Source: Devosia subaequoris
GTDB lineage: Bacteria; Pseudomonadota; Alphaproteobacteria; Rhizobiales; Devosiaceae
Direction: 5' to 3'
Assembly (NCBI RefSeq): GCF_014197055.1
Contig: NZ_JACIEW010000001.1
Coordinates: 248,001-312,000 of the forward strand
DNA: 64,000 nucleotides
Positions 29,004 to 38,441 of this stretch are shown here, one piece after another. The notes beneath the pieces were generated by a model. It was not told the origin of the DNA. It saw nothing but the letters and a program-made list of their open reading frames with translations, and did no database searches. The position numbers and the translations under genes were made by a program. Within the stretch, counting starts at the first letter, position 1. Every line of letters starts with the position of its first letter.

Positions 29004-30515
29004 CTAAACTTCCATCTGGGCGAAGAAGTCCTCGGGATCATTGACCTCGACCAGTTTTCTCCGGTCAATGAGCAGGAAGCGCGTGCTGATGGCCTTGAGG
29101 AACGCTCGGTCGTGGGTCACCAGGATTGTGGTGGCCCCCTGCTCTGTTATGTCGGCCTCAAGCTGCTCTTGACCCGGAATATCGAGGTGGTTGGTCGGCT
29201 CGTCGAGCAGATAGCAATTGGGACGTTCCAGTCGCAGGGCAAGAAGCGCCAACCGCGCCCGCTGGCCCAGTGACAGGGTGCGGATCGGTTTGGATTGCCG
29301 ATCGGGCGGAAACCCTGCTCCGGCCAGCAAGGCAATGATCCGCCGGTCGCCCTCATCAAAACGATGCAAGAGGTAATCGAGCGGCGACGGGTCGAGTGGC
29401 AGCCAGCCCAGGGCCTGGTCCATATAGCCCGGAGTCAGTTGCGGGCTGATCCGTAACCCCTGCGGTACCTGTCCCGAGAGAGCCTCGGTGACAACCCGCA
29501 TAAACTGGGACTTTCCCGTGCCATTGCGCCCGAGCAGGACAATTCGATCCCCCTGGAAAATGTGGAGCTTGTCGATGGAAAAGAGTGGCTGGTCGTCGGG
29601 CGTGGCGATGGCGACATTTTCGAATGCCATCATTACGCGCGCCTCAGCGCCCGAATTGCCCAGTTTGACGAGCCCCGTACGGTCTTTGTGCGCCTCTTGC
29701 ACCTGTGTCTCGATTTTTTCGGCGCGATCCCGCAATTGCCTGGATTTGACGGTGAGCAGATCGCTGCCGGAATTTATGCCGATATTGGTGAGCTTGGCCG
29801 CCTGCTTGCGCAGTTGCGCAGCCTGCTTGAGATTGCGATCGCGCTGGGCGGCCGCCGCCGCGTCGATCTGGTCGAGCTCGGCGCGCGCCGCAGAATAACT
29901 CAAGGGCAGATAGACCTGCTCGCTGGGCCTGAGAAACAGGGTGCGGTTCGTGGTCTTGTCGAGAAAAGCGCGATCGTGGCTGGCGATAACAAGAGGAATA
30001 TTGCGGGCCGCGTAGGACAGCCATTCTTCTAGCATGAGAATTCGGCCGAGATCGAGATGGTTGGTGGGCTCATCCAGCAGCAAGGCGTCGGGCTGGGTAA
30101 CCCAGGCCCGGGCAATCAGAGCCATGCGCTGCCAGCCGCCACTGAGCTCCTGCAGCGGCCTATCGCGCAGTTCCTGGGGAATTGAGAGCTCTTCCATGAC
30201 CACGTCAATGCGCCAGCTCTCACTCGCCAGGGTCTCGGGGTCGAGTGCTGTTCCCACGAAATCCATTGCCGTCAGGTGCAATGCGGTATCGGGCACTTCC
30301 TGGGGCATATAGCCGATGGTCAAGCCGCGCGAGCGCGTCACCTCGCCGTCGCTGAGTTCGGCCTGGCCCGCCAGGGCGCGCAGCAGCGTAGTCTTGCCTC
30401 GGCCATTGGGAGCGACCAGACCGACGCGGTCCTGCTCACCAATCGTCAGCGTCAAGTTTGAGAAAAGAATATCGCCTGCCCTATGGCCGGCATTGCGGAG
30501 ATTGATATTGCCCAT
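29004..30515 (-). CDS. ABC-F family ATPase (Uup/EttA-like)
   Basis: A 503-residue soluble protein with two ABC cassettes and no membrane part. The first Walker A is APNGRGKTTL, signature LSGGWQRMALIARAW, Walker B DALLLDEPTNHLD; the second has GRNGTGKSQF, an LSLGQRARLALLAL signature and CYLLDEPTNHLD. Between them is the charged P-site-tRNA-interaction linker (about 215-290). ABC-F proteins act on ribosomes, as translation factors or as antibiotic-protection factors. Nothing in the context shows which; it could be a housekeeping one. ATG start at 30515. Confidence 0.88.
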   Translation of the reverse strand: MGNINLRNAGHRAGDILFSNLTLTIGEQDRVGLVAPNGRGKTTLLRALAGQAELSDGEVTRSRGLTIGYMPQEVPDTALHLTAMDFVGTALDPETLASESWRIDVVMEELSIPQELRDRPLQELSGGWQRMALIARAWVTQPDALLLDEPTNHLDLGRILMLEEWLSYAARNIPLVIASHDRAFLDKTTNRTLFLRPSEQVYLPLSYSAARAELDQIDAAAAAQRDRNLKQAAQLRKQAAKLTNIGINSGSDLLTVKSRQLRDRAEKIETQVQEAHKDRTGLVKLGNSGAEARVMMAFENVAIATPDDQPLFSIDKLHIFQGDRIVLLGRNGTGKSQFMRVVTEALSGQVPQGLRISPQLTPGYMDQALGWLPLDPSPLDYLLHRFDEGDRRIIALLAGAGFPPDRQSKPIRTLSLGQRARLALLALRLERPNCYLLDEPTNHLDIPGQEQLEADITEQGATTILVTHDRAFLKAISTRFLLIDRRKLVEVNDPEDFFAQMEV

Positions 30516-31234
30516 GAAGATCGCTCACTGGTGCGGCGCCAGCAAAAGGCGCCAAATGCCTTTAGATCGGTGTCCTGGTCGCAACCAGGCCGCCAAAAAG
30601 GGCAAACCAGAGGAATGGGAACGGGTATTCGCGTCCGGACCTAGTCTGGTCAGCCCTGCAGCGTCTGCCACAGGGCACAAACGGGACCACGCGTGCGATG
30701 CGTCTGAAACAAGATCACCTGCAGCCTCCCCCGTTTGAATGAACAACAAGAAATACCTAACCGCGTTGCCGAGGCAACGCAAGTCAGGTCAGGCAAGATA
30801 GAAGAGCAGGCTGACGCCCGCCAGGGCGCCGAAGCGCGAAATGCGGAAACTGGCCAGCCGGTACGCAATACTATCTAATCCGGCTATCGGCCAATATCCG
30901 AGAGACGCAGAACCGACCTTGACCGATTGATACGCAATACCCGGCTGTTCGGTTCGCATACGGCAACTCCAGACAAAAACCGTATGTCCACTTGTCTATC
31001 AGCGCGCACTTAAGAAAGTGCTTTCAAGAAGCAAACGAGGGGTAAACCCGACGCCCTATCTTGGGACGAAACTGTTCATATTTCGCGCAGGGCAAACGTT
31101 CACATCCGTTCCGCTTGACGGCTCATGATCACCTTGGCTGTGGGAATTGACTGGACGGCCAGACCCGCGGAAATGCTTGCTATATGCTAGAAGTTGGACT
31201 TGCCCGATTCGGGCACGAACCTTACGGAAAGTGC
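30516..31234. other. Long intergenic region between the ABC-F gene and parE
   Basis: No believable gene in about 720 bp; the reading frames present have no recognisable protein character and lack ribosome-binding sites. Two copies of the word GATACGCAATA-like text (ACGCAATACTATC at 30862 and ACGCAATACCCGG at 30933) and the short inverted repeat CACTT/AAGTG (31006-31020) are all I can point to. It must contain the divergent promoters of the ABC-F gene and parE. Confidence 0.4.
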
Positions 31235-33253
31235 ATGTCGCCAGATCTCTTCGGAAGCGCCGCTCCCAATCCGGAAACGCCAAAGGAAACGAAGCCGGCC
31301 AAGCCGGCCGTTCGTTCCGGCGCGGAGCCGCCCGCGGATTACGGCGCCTCGGACATCGAAATCCTTGAAGGTCTCGAACCGGTCCGCCGCCGTCCCGGCA
31401 TGTATATCGGGGGCACCGATATCAATGCCTATCACCATCTGTTTGCAGAGGTGATCGACAACTCGATGGACGAGGCCATTGCCGGTCACGCCACCCGGAT
31501 CGAAGTGCATTTGGGCGCAGACGGATACATCACGGTTACCGATAATGGCCGCGGTATCCCGGTGGAGAAACACCCCAAATTCCCCGCGCGCTCAACGTTG
31601 GAAATCGTCCATACAGTCCTGCATGCCGGCGGCAAGTTCGACAGCAAGGCTTACGAAACTTCCGGCGGCCTGCATGGTGTGGGTGTTTCGGTGGTCAATG
31701 CGCTGTCCGACGACATGGTCGTCGAAGTGGCGCGCGACCAGCAATTGTACCGAATCCAGTTTTCGCGCGGCCTGGTGGTGGAGGATGTGGTCAATGTCGG
31801 GCGGGTACAGAACCGGCGCGGCACGACCACGCGGTTCCATCCCGATCCGGAGATTTTTGGACCGACGGCGCATTTCTCGGCTGGCCGCATTTTCCGCATG
31901 ACGCGGGCCAAGGCCTATCTGTTCGGCGGGGTCGAACTGCGCTGGAGCTGCGACGAGTCCCTTGCCAGCGACGAGGTGCCGGCCAAATCGGTGTTCCACT
32001 ATCCCGATGGCCTGAAGGACTACATGACCGCGCGCATTGAAGGCGAGACGCGGATCACCGAGGATATTTTTGCCGGGCGCAGCGGCAGGCCCGGCAGCCA
32101 TGGCTCGGTGGAATGGGCTATTGCCTGGACCATTGGCGATGGCGGCGTGCAGTCCTACTGCAACACCGTACCGACTCCCGATGGCGGCGCGCATGAGGCG
32201 GGCCTGCGAATGGCGCTGTTGCGTGGCCTCAAGAATTACGCCGAATTGACCAAGAACAAGGGCGCGGCCAATCTGACTGCCGAGGACGTGTTGACCAGTT
32301 GCGCGGCCATGCTGTCGGTTTTTGTGCGCGAACCGGAATTCGTGGGCCAGACCAAGGACAAGCTGGCCTCGGGCGAAGCGACTCGGATTGTCGACAACGC
32401 CCTGCGTGATGCGTTCGATCATTGGCTGGCGGCCTCGCCGCAACAAGCGGGCAAGCTGCTCGATTGGGCGTTGGAGCGTGCCGAGGAACGACTGCGCCGG
32501 CGCAAGGAAAAAGAAATCGACCGGGCCAGCGCCACGCGCAAGCTGCGCCTACCCGGCAAGCTGGCCGACTGTACTCAAAACGCAGCGCAGGGCGCGGAAC
32601 TGTTCATCGTCGAAGGCGATTCCGCAGGTGGCTCGGCCAAACAGGCTCGCAATCGGACCAATCAGGCCGTGCTGCCGCTACGCGGCAAGATCCTGAACGT
32701 CGCAGGCGCCAGCCGCGAGAAGCTAGCGGCCAACCAATTGATTGCCGATCTGGTCCAGGCCTTGGGCTGTGGCACGCGTGACCGCTATACCGAAGATGAT
32801 CTGCGCTATGACAAGATCATCATCATGACCGACGCGGATGTCGACGGGGCGCACATTGCGTCCCTGCTGATCACCTTCTTCTTCCAGGAAATGCCGCGCC
32901 TGATCGAGAACGGGCACGTCTATCTCGCCCTGCCCCCGCTCTATCGCATGAGCCAAGGCGGTAAGACCCTCTATGCGCGAGATGACGCGCATCGGGCCGA
33001 ATTATTGGCCAGCGAGTTCAACGGCAAAGGCAAGATCGACACGACCCGTTTCAAGGGTCTGGGCGAAATGCCGTTTGCGCATCTGCGCGAAACAACAATG
33101 TCGCCAAAGTCACGTACCCTGCTGCAGGTGAAAATTCTCGATGATCGTGACGTGACGCGCAACACTGTTGACCGCCTGATGGGGACCAGGCCCGAGGCTC
33201 GTTTCGAGTTCATCCAGGAGAATGCCGCCTTCGTGACTGACCTGGACGTCTGA
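31235..33253 (+). CDS. parE: DNA topoisomerase IV subunit B
   Basis: A 672-residue GHKL-ATPase subunit of topoisomerase IV, which decatenates daughter chromosomes with ParC. ATG at 31235 with GGAAAG before it. The Bergerat fold includes EVIDNSMDEAIAG, VTDNGRGIPVEKHP and GGLHGVGVSVVNALS; the TOPRIM domain has LFIVEGDSAGGSAKQ and the DADVDGAHIASLL metal site. I call ParE rather than GyrB because of the total length of about 670 and the PLRGKILNVAGASREKL segment, but distinction by motif alone is not absolute. An upstream in-frame start at 31184 has no ribosome-binding site. Confidence 0.93.
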   Translation: MSPDLFGSAAPNPETPKETKPAKPAVRSGAEPPADYGASDIEILEGLEPVRRRPGMYIGGTDINAYHHLFAEVIDNSMDEAIAGHATRIEVHLGADGYITVTDNGRGIPVEKHPKFPARSTLEIVHTVLHAGGKFDSKAYETSGGLHGVGVSVVNALSDDMVVEVARDQQLYRIQFSRGLVVEDVVNVGRVQNRRGTTTRFHPDPEIFGPTAHFSAGRIFRMTRAKAYLFGGVELRWSCDESLASDEVPAKSVFHYPDGLKDYMTARIEGETRITEDIFAGRSGRPGSHGSVEWAIAWTIGDGGVQSYCNTVPTPDGGAHEAGLRMALLRGLKNYAELTKNKGAANLTAEDVLTSCAAMLSVFVREPEFVGQTKDKLASGEATRIVDNALRDAFDHWLAASPQQAGKLLDWALERAEERLRRRKEKEIDRASATRKLRLPGKLADCTQNAAQGAELFIVEGDSAGGSAKQARNRTNQAVLPLRGKILNVAGASREKLAANQLIADLVQALGCGTRDRYTEDDLRYDKIIIMTDADVDGAHIASLLITFFFQEMPRLIENGHVYLALPPLYRMSQGGKTLYARDDAHRAELLASEFNGKGKIDTTRFKGLGEMPFAHLRETTMSPKSRTLLQVKILDDRDVTRNTVDRLMGTRPEARFEFIQENAAFVTDLDV

Positions 33254-33570
33254 GGCCGCCTTAACCGCGTTGCAGTGTGAATGTCCTATGACCGTTGACA
33301 GTCAAGGGGTTTGCGCTATGGTCCGCGCCGCTGGGCAATTCCATTGGACCCGACTATATGGGCCAGATTGGTGTTCTATCAGCGCGATATTGACCCCGGC
33401 GCGATGGATTTGCCGCTGCAATGTCACTACGCGGATGCGCAACAGTATTTCATAGCCCATCCGCTCTCATGCAAGGGACGCGCGCCCCAAGGGCAGAACT
33501 TGCGCAATTCCAATGACCGGCGCACCGGCCCGAACCCTTCGGTCCGGACAGGCATCGGACAGACCGCTGA
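33254..33570. other. Intergenic region before the DEAD-box helicase
   Basis: No gene seen in about 320 bp. DEAD-box genes related to cold shock often have long leaders; a structured leader cannot be demonstrated by eye here. Confidence 0.4.
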
Positions 33571-34998
33571 GTGGAACGACCAACTTTGACCGACGACTTT
33601 TCTGGACTGGGCCTTTCGAGCAAGGTTACCGATGCGGTAGCCGTAGCAGGCTATGACAAGCCAACCGAAATTCAGGCACAGGCCATACCGCACCTTCTGG
33701 AAAAGAAGGATCTGATCGGCATTGCCCAGACCGGCACCGGCAAGACGGCATCTTTTGTGCTACCCATGCTGACGCTGCTGGAAAAGGGGCGCGCCCGCGC
33801 GCGCATGCCACGGACGCTCATTCTTGAGCCGACGCGCGAACTGGCCGCACAGGTCGCTGACAATTTCGAAAAGTACGGCAAGAACCATCGCCTCAACATG
33901 GCGCTGATTATCGGCGGGGTATCTTTCGAGGAGCAGAACAAGAAGCTCGATCGCGGCGTGGATGTGCTGATCGCAACGCCCGGGCGTCTGCTGGACCAGT
34001 TCGAACGCGGTAAAATCCTGCTGACCGGGGTCGAAATCCTGGTCATCGACGAAGCCGATCGCATGCTCGACATGGGTTTCATCGACGACATTGAGAAGAT
34101 TGTGTCGCGGCTACCTCCGCGTCGCCAAACGATGTTGTTCTCGGCCACGATGGATAACCAGATTGAGCGGTTGACGAAGAAGTTCCTCAAGGATCCGGTG
34201 CACGTTCAAGTGTCGCGTGCCGCGTCCACTGCAGACACCATCGACCAGAAGCTGGTCAGGGTGGGGTCCAAGCCCGACGAGAAGCGCGCTGCCCTCAGGG
34301 CGCGCATTGATGCATCGGTGGGGCTGACAAACGCCATCATCTTCTGCAATCGCAAGCGTGACGTGGCGACATTGGCCCGCTCATTGCAGCGTCATGGACA
34401 TTCCGCCGGGGCACTGCACGGGGATATGGACCAAAAAAGCCGCACGGAAACGCTGGATGCGTTCAAAACCAACAAGCTCACCTTGTTGGTGGCCAGCGAT
34501 GTGGCAGCCCGCGGCCTGGATATTCCCGCTGTCAGCCACGTGTTCAATTTCGATGTGCCGGTGCATGCCGAAGACTATGTGCACCGCATCGGCCGTACTG
34601 GCCGTGCTGGCCGTTCCGGCGTTGCCTATACTCTTGTTGGCCCATCCGACAGCAAGCATCTCGATGCCATACTCAAGCTGATCCAGAAGCCAATCGATTG
34701 GCTGGAAGGCGACAAGCCGAAACCGGACGCAGCGGAGAGTGATGCGTCCAAGCCGGATGCGGACAAACCCAGCCGTGGCCGACGCGGAAGGGCCGCTGCC
34801 AAGCCAAAGGCAGAGACCCGGACCCGGCCCCCTGCTGCGGTCGAAGCGCCCGCTGAGCCTAAGGACACGGCAAAGCCCGCGCCAAAGAACGCCAGGAAGG
34901 CTGCGCCTAAAAAAATGGAGACGCCTCCGGACGATACACCCTTCGGCGACGCGGGTCCGATCCCGGCTTTTCTACTGCGGTCAGCGCGAGTTTCGTAG
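33571..34998 (+). CDS. DEAD-box ATP-dependent RNA helicase (RhlE-like)
   Basis: A 475-residue RNA helicase. All motifs are in place: Q-motif GYDKPTEIQAQAIP, motif I AQTGTGKTAS, Ia PTRELAAQ, II VIDEADRMLDMGF, III SATM, then the second domain with IIFCNRKRDV, VASDVAARGLDIP and HRIGRTGRAGRSG. Residues about 380-455 are a Lys/Ala/Pro-rich low-complexity tail typical of RhlE-type enzymes. The GTG at 33571 is the first start in frame but has no strong site; TTG at 33586, with GGAA 9 bases upstream, is an alternative. Role in RNA unwinding for ribosome assembly or RNA decay is from the family. Confidence 0.92.
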   Translation: MERPTLTDDFSGLGLSSKVTDAVAVAGYDKPTEIQAQAIPHLLEKKDLIGIAQTGTGKTASFVLPMLTLLEKGRARARMPRTLILEPTRELAAQVADNFEKYGKNHRLNMALIIGGVSFEEQNKKLDRGVDVLIATPGRLLDQFERGKILLTGVEILVIDEADRMLDMGFIDDIEKIVSRLPPRRQTMLFSATMDNQIERLTKKFLKDPVHVQVSRAASTADTIDQKLVRVGSKPDEKRAALRARIDASVGLTNAIIFCNRKRDVATLARSLQRHGHSAGALHGDMDQKSRTETLDAFKTNKLTLLVASDVAARGLDIPAVSHVFNFDVPVHAEDYVHRIGRTGRAGRSGVAYTLVGPSDSKHLDAILKLIQKPIDWLEGDKPKPDAAESDASKPDADKPSRGRRGRAAAKPKAETRTRPPAAVEAPAEPKDTAKPAPKNARKAAPKKMETPPDDTPFGDAGPIPAFLLRSARVS

Positions 34999-35141
34999 TA
35001 AACAGCGCAATATATACCTCAATGGGCAGCAATATTGCCCACTGGAGCTTGTTAGACCGGGACTCAAGGCTGTATTTATTGGCCGCGACTCAACTAAAGT
35101 AGATCGATACGGTCGGGGCGCAACGGTGCGCGGGGTGAGTA

Positions 35142-36209
35142 GTGTCGGATCAAGAATTTACGCGGACGCTGGGATATGCCAATGCGGCGTTTGACTTGCT
35201 CAAACGCAGCGGAATTCCGCCTTATCCGCAATTCTATGAGCTGCTCTATACCTATGCGACTGGCGTGAATCCCTCGCTGAATAATCGCATCAATGCGATC
35301 TTCCGCAGTGGCATGGTTCCATCTTCGGACCTGGCGGAGACGCTCTACAACGAGTTTCTTAAATCCGACGTCAATGATCGCATGTCGAGCGTCTCCGAGC
35401 GCATGCATGCCCGGATTGAGGCTGTTCACGAGGCCATCGACAGCGCGATGACCACCGCCAACGCCTATTCCGGCTCGCTACAGTCGGCCAGCGGCGATCT
35501 CGAGCGTGAGCTTGACGCGGAAAGCATGAAAGCGCTGGCGCTGCGGTTGCTATCCGAGACGCGCCGAATGCAGGATACGAACCGGCAGCTTGAGACCAAG
35601 CTGGAGGCTTCGCGAGATGATATCGCGGCGCTGCAGCGTGACCTGGACGATGTGCGGCGCGAATCCATGCTGGATCCGCTGACCAAGATCGCCAATCGCA
35701 AGAGCTTCGATGAGGGATTGGCCGACGCCATCGCGGTGGCTGCGGATGGCGGCACGCCGCTTTGCCTGATGCTGCTGGATATCGACCACTTCAAAAATTT
35801 CAACGACACCTACGGGCATCAGACCGGAGACCAGGTGTTGCGCCTGGTAGCGATGACCTTGAAGTCCAATATCAAGGGCAAGGACCTGGCCGCCCGCTAT
35901 GGCGGCGAGGAGTTCGTGGCTGTCCTGCCCTCCACGGATCTTGATGGCGCTGTCATCATCGCAGAAAATATCCGCAAGGCCATTCAGGCCAAGGAATTGC
36001 TCAAGCGTTCGACCAATGAGAAGCTCGGACGAATTACAGCCTCGTTTGGCGTTGCGGTGTTCGCGCCCAATGATAACGCCATGTCCCTGATCGAGCGGGC
36101 CGATCGGTGCCTCTACGCGGCGAAGCGGGCCGGTCGTAACAGAGTTGTCAGCGAGACCGAATTGGTCGAGATAGACGACGCCTCAGAGCGGAAAACCTCG
36201 GCTGCCTGA
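35142..36209 (+). CDS. GGDEF-domain diguanylate cyclase
   Basis: A 355-residue cytoplasmic protein. Residues about 1-110 are a helical N-terminal region without a named domain to me, about 115-180 a predicted coiled coil (SETRRMQDTNRQLETKLEAS), and about 180-340 a GGDEF domain with the active-site GGEEF (in RYGGEEFVAVLP), DPLTKIANRKSF and DIDHFKNFNDTYGHQTGD. It should make c-di-GMP. The inhibitory I-site position holds KGKD instead of RxxD, so feedback may be weak. GTG start at 35142. Its 3' end overlaps the aroA 3' end by 27 bp. Confidence 0.92.
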   Translation: MSDQEFTRTLGYANAAFDLLKRSGIPPYPQFYELLYTYATGVNPSLNNRINAIFRSGMVPSSDLAETLYNEFLKSDVNDRMSSVSERMHARIEAVHEAIDSAMTTANAYSGSLQSASGDLERELDAESMKALALRLLSETRRMQDTNRQLETKLEASRDDIAALQRDLDDVRRESMLDPLTKIANRKSFDEGLADAIAVAADGGTPLCLMLLDIDHFKNFNDTYGHQTGDQVLRLVAMTLKSNIKGKDLAARYGGEEFVAVLPSTDLDGAVIIAENIRKAIQAKELLKRSTNEKLGRITASFGVAVFAPNDNAMSLIERADRCLYAAKRAGRNRVVSETELVEIDDASERKTSAA

Positions 36210-37493
36210 TCGCCCCCCAGCGGGCGTCAGTTCCACACCCAAGTCCGCGAGCATTTGCCAGTATTCGGGGTAGGTCTTGCCGGTACACGCTGGGTCCAGA
36301 ATGACAATATTGGGCACGAGCAACCCGGCCAGCGCGAAGCTCATGGCGATGCGGTGGTCGTGATAGGTCTCGATCTTTATCCGCGCGTTCCGGCCGCTGA
36401 GCTTGGAGGCCAGATCGGGATCTGCGGCGACTATCAAGTCGTCGCCGTCTTCGGTGGCTAGGCCAGGTAAAATGCGGTTGAGCTCATTGGCGACGGCGCG
36501 GATACGGTCGGTTTCCTTGACCCGCAAATTTGCGATACCGACGAAGCGCACCGGATGGTTGTTGAATGCGGCAACGACGGCGATAGTCGGCACCGCGTCC
36601 TGCATCTGAGAACCATCGATAACGTCGGGCATATTCGGGAATTGCGCAAGGATCGCCTGCGCCGCCGCGTCGGGCTGCGAGAACGCGTCAGCGGCAATAC
36701 CAAGATCGATCTTACCGCCGGTCAGGGCCTCGATGCCCCAGAGATAGGTGGCGGCCGAGGCGTCAGGTTCGATATGGAAGTCCGTGGCGCGATAGCCGGT
36801 TGGCTGCACCAGCCAGGAGCCGTCCGCTTGATCCTCAACCTGAGCTCCAAAGGCTCGCATGGCGTTCAATGTCAGGTCGACATAGCCTCGGGCGCCGATA
36901 TCCTTACCAGCCAGGGCGACTTCGATAGGTCCATCGCCGCGGGGCGCGGCCATCAACAGCGCCGACACATACTGGCTGGAGAGCGAGGCATCGATTTCCA
37001 CACGGCCATGACCGAACGAGCCCTTGCCGTGAATGGTCACTGGCGGGCAACCAGTCGGGCTTGCAGCGTCGATCCCCAAAGTATTGAGGGCATCCACGAG
37101 CGGCTTGATGGGACGAAGGCGCATGTCTTCATCGCCATCCACAATGACCGTCCCGTCAATTGTCGCAACGGCGGCCGCCAGAAAGCGAGTCGCGGTTCCG
37201 GCATTGCCCAACAACAGCGGGGCATTGGGGGCTGCCAACCGGCCCGTGCTGGTGACCTGGAAGGTGGTCGCATCCGGCTCTTCAACCTGCACGCCCATCT
37301 CGCGCAAGGCGCGGGCCATCAGCTCCGTATCCTTGCTTTTGAGCGCCCCTGTCAGCCGGCTGGTGCCTTCAGCCAGAGCGGCCAGCAACAGCACCCGATT
37401 GGTGATCGATTTGCTGCCGGGAGGGGAAACACGACCGGACAGTGAACGGTTGGGAGGAGTGATGGCCAGAGCAGGCGGAAGAGCGTTTTGCAT
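36183..37493 (-). CDS. aroA: 3-phosphoshikimate 1-carboxyvinyltransferase (EPSP synthase)
   Basis: A 436-residue enzyme of the shikimate pathway that joins phosphoenolpyruvate to shikimate 3-phosphate. The class I features PPGSKSITNRVLLLAALAEG, SLSSQYVSALLMAAP, the RVKETDRI substrate segment and TYHDHRIAMSFALAG are seen. The conserved GNAGTAxRP motif is GNAGTATRF here: the proline equivalent to Pro101 of Escherichia coli is Phe. It converges with the GGDEF gene and overlaps its end. ATG start at 37493. Confidence 0.96.
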   Translation of the reverse strand: MQNALPPALAITPPNRSLSGRVSPPGSKSITNRVLLLAALAEGTSRLTGALKSKDTELMARALREMGVQVEEPDATTFQVTSTGRLAAPNAPLLLGNAGTATRFLAAAVATIDGTVIVDGDEDMRLRPIKPLVDALNTLGIDAASPTGCPPVTIHGKGSFGHGRVEIDASLSSQYVSALLMAAPRGDGPIEVALAGKDIGARGYVDLTLNAMRAFGAQVEDQADGSWLVQPTGYRATDFHIEPDASAATYLWGIEALTGGKIDLGIAADAFSQPDAAAQAILAQFPNMPDVIDGSQMQDAVPTIAVVAAFNNHPVRFVGIANLRVKETDRIRAVANELNRILPGLATEDGDDLIVAADPDLASKLSGRNARIKIETYHDHRIAMSFALAGLLVPNIVILDPACTGKTYPEYWQMLADLGVELTPAGGRSGSRGFPL

Positions 37494-37602
37494 GATGCCG
37501 GATCAATGCCTCACATGAGAGGCATGTGCAACTGGAGAGATGCGGTTCGCTGCACCGCGCCCTTGAGTCAGCCCATCGTTGCACTTGGGCTCTGCCAGAA
37601 AA

Positions 37603-37983
37603 TCAGACGCTCGTTCGTGCCTCGGCGAGCGCTTTCAGGTCGGCCGGGGCCAGGGTAACGCTCTCACCGCAGCCGCAGGCGCCGGTCTGGTTGGGATTGT
37701 TGAAGGTGAAGCTCGAGCCCATCTTGCCCGCTTCAAAATCCATCACAGTGCCGAGAAGGTACATGGTCGCCTTGGGGTCGACCCAGACATTGACGCCTTT
37801 ATCCTGCACATGGTCGTCGCCGGCAATCGGGGTCTCGACATATTCCATGGTATAGGAGACACCGGCGCAGCCAGCATTCTTGATGCCGACACGCAAGCCA
37901 ACGACCGGCCTATCGGAATCTTCGATGATCTCGGTGATGCGCTCGGCGGCTGCATCTGTCAGCGACATGATCTGGAATGACAT
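37603..37983 (-). CDS. sufA: Iron-sulfur cluster assembly A-type carrier
   Basis: A 126-residue A-type scaffold/carrier that passes Fe-S clusters to apo-proteins. The three conserved Cys are in IKNAGCAGVSYTM (Cys39) and the C-terminal ACGCGES (CGC pair). A second Met at residue 6 could be the real start; no ribosome-binding site decides it. It is the last gene of the suf operon, 51 bp after the SufT-like gene. A hairpin ATGCCTC/GAGGCAT at 37506-37525 downstream could end transcription, but no U-tract follows. Confidence 0.93.
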   Translation of the reverse strand: MSFQIMSLTDAAAERITEIIEDSDRPVVGLRVGIKNAGCAGVSYTMEYVETPIAGDDHVQDKGVNVWVDPKATMYLLGTVMDFEAGKMGSSFTFNNPNQTGACGCGESVTLAPADLKALAEARTSV

Positions 37984-38034
37984 GGCCTAAACTTTCATCG
38001 GCGTTTCACGATATATAGGACGAAACGCGGGAAA

Positions 38035-38430
38035 TTACCACCAGTTCAACGCTACTTGCGCTTCCTCGCTCATACGTGAGGCGTCCCAAGGCGGATCGAA
38101 CACCATGTTCACGGTGACATCCTGGATCCCTTCGACACCGCGAGCGGCATTTTCAACCCAGCCTGGCATTTCACCGGCCACGGGACAACCGGGTGCCGTC
38201 AGCGTCATATCGATCGTCAAATTGCGCTCATCATCCAGATCGACCCTGTAGATCAGACCCAATTCGTAGATGTCGACCGGTATTTCAGGATCATAGACGG
38301 TTTTCAGGGCGCCAATGAGATCGGTCGTGATGCGTTCAACTTCCCCCTCGGGAAGACTTGTCGGCATGCTCGGCGCGATACGGGTGTCCGTTTCGGCTGC
38401 GGTCTGGTCGATCTTGGTCTCTTCGGTCAT
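38035..38430 (-). CDS. sufT: SufT-like protein (DUF59, MIP18 family)
   Basis: A 131-residue protein of the MIP18/DUF59 family that helps mature Fe-S proteins. Residues about 30-131 hold the domain, with DPEIPVDIYELGLIYRVDL, LTAPGCPVAGEMPGWVE (a conserved Cys) and FDPPWDASRMSEEA, ending ALNWW. The N-terminal 28 residues are Thr/Glu-rich. It lies 11 bp after sufS and before sufA, as in most Rhizobiales suf operons. Confidence 0.92.
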   Translation of the reverse strand: MTEETKIDQTAAETDTRIAPSMPTSLPEGEVERITTDLIGALKTVYDPEIPVDIYELGLIYRVDLDDERNLTIDMTLTAPGCPVAGEMPGWVENAARGVEGIQDVTVNMVFDPPWDASRMSEEAQVALNWW

Positions 38431-38441
38431 ATCAGCCTTCC

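Noticed and set aside
37506..37525. Hairpin ATGCCTC/GAGGCAT as suf operon terminator
   Set aside because: The stem is only seven pairs and no U-tract follows on the minus strand, so I mention it but do not call it a terminator.
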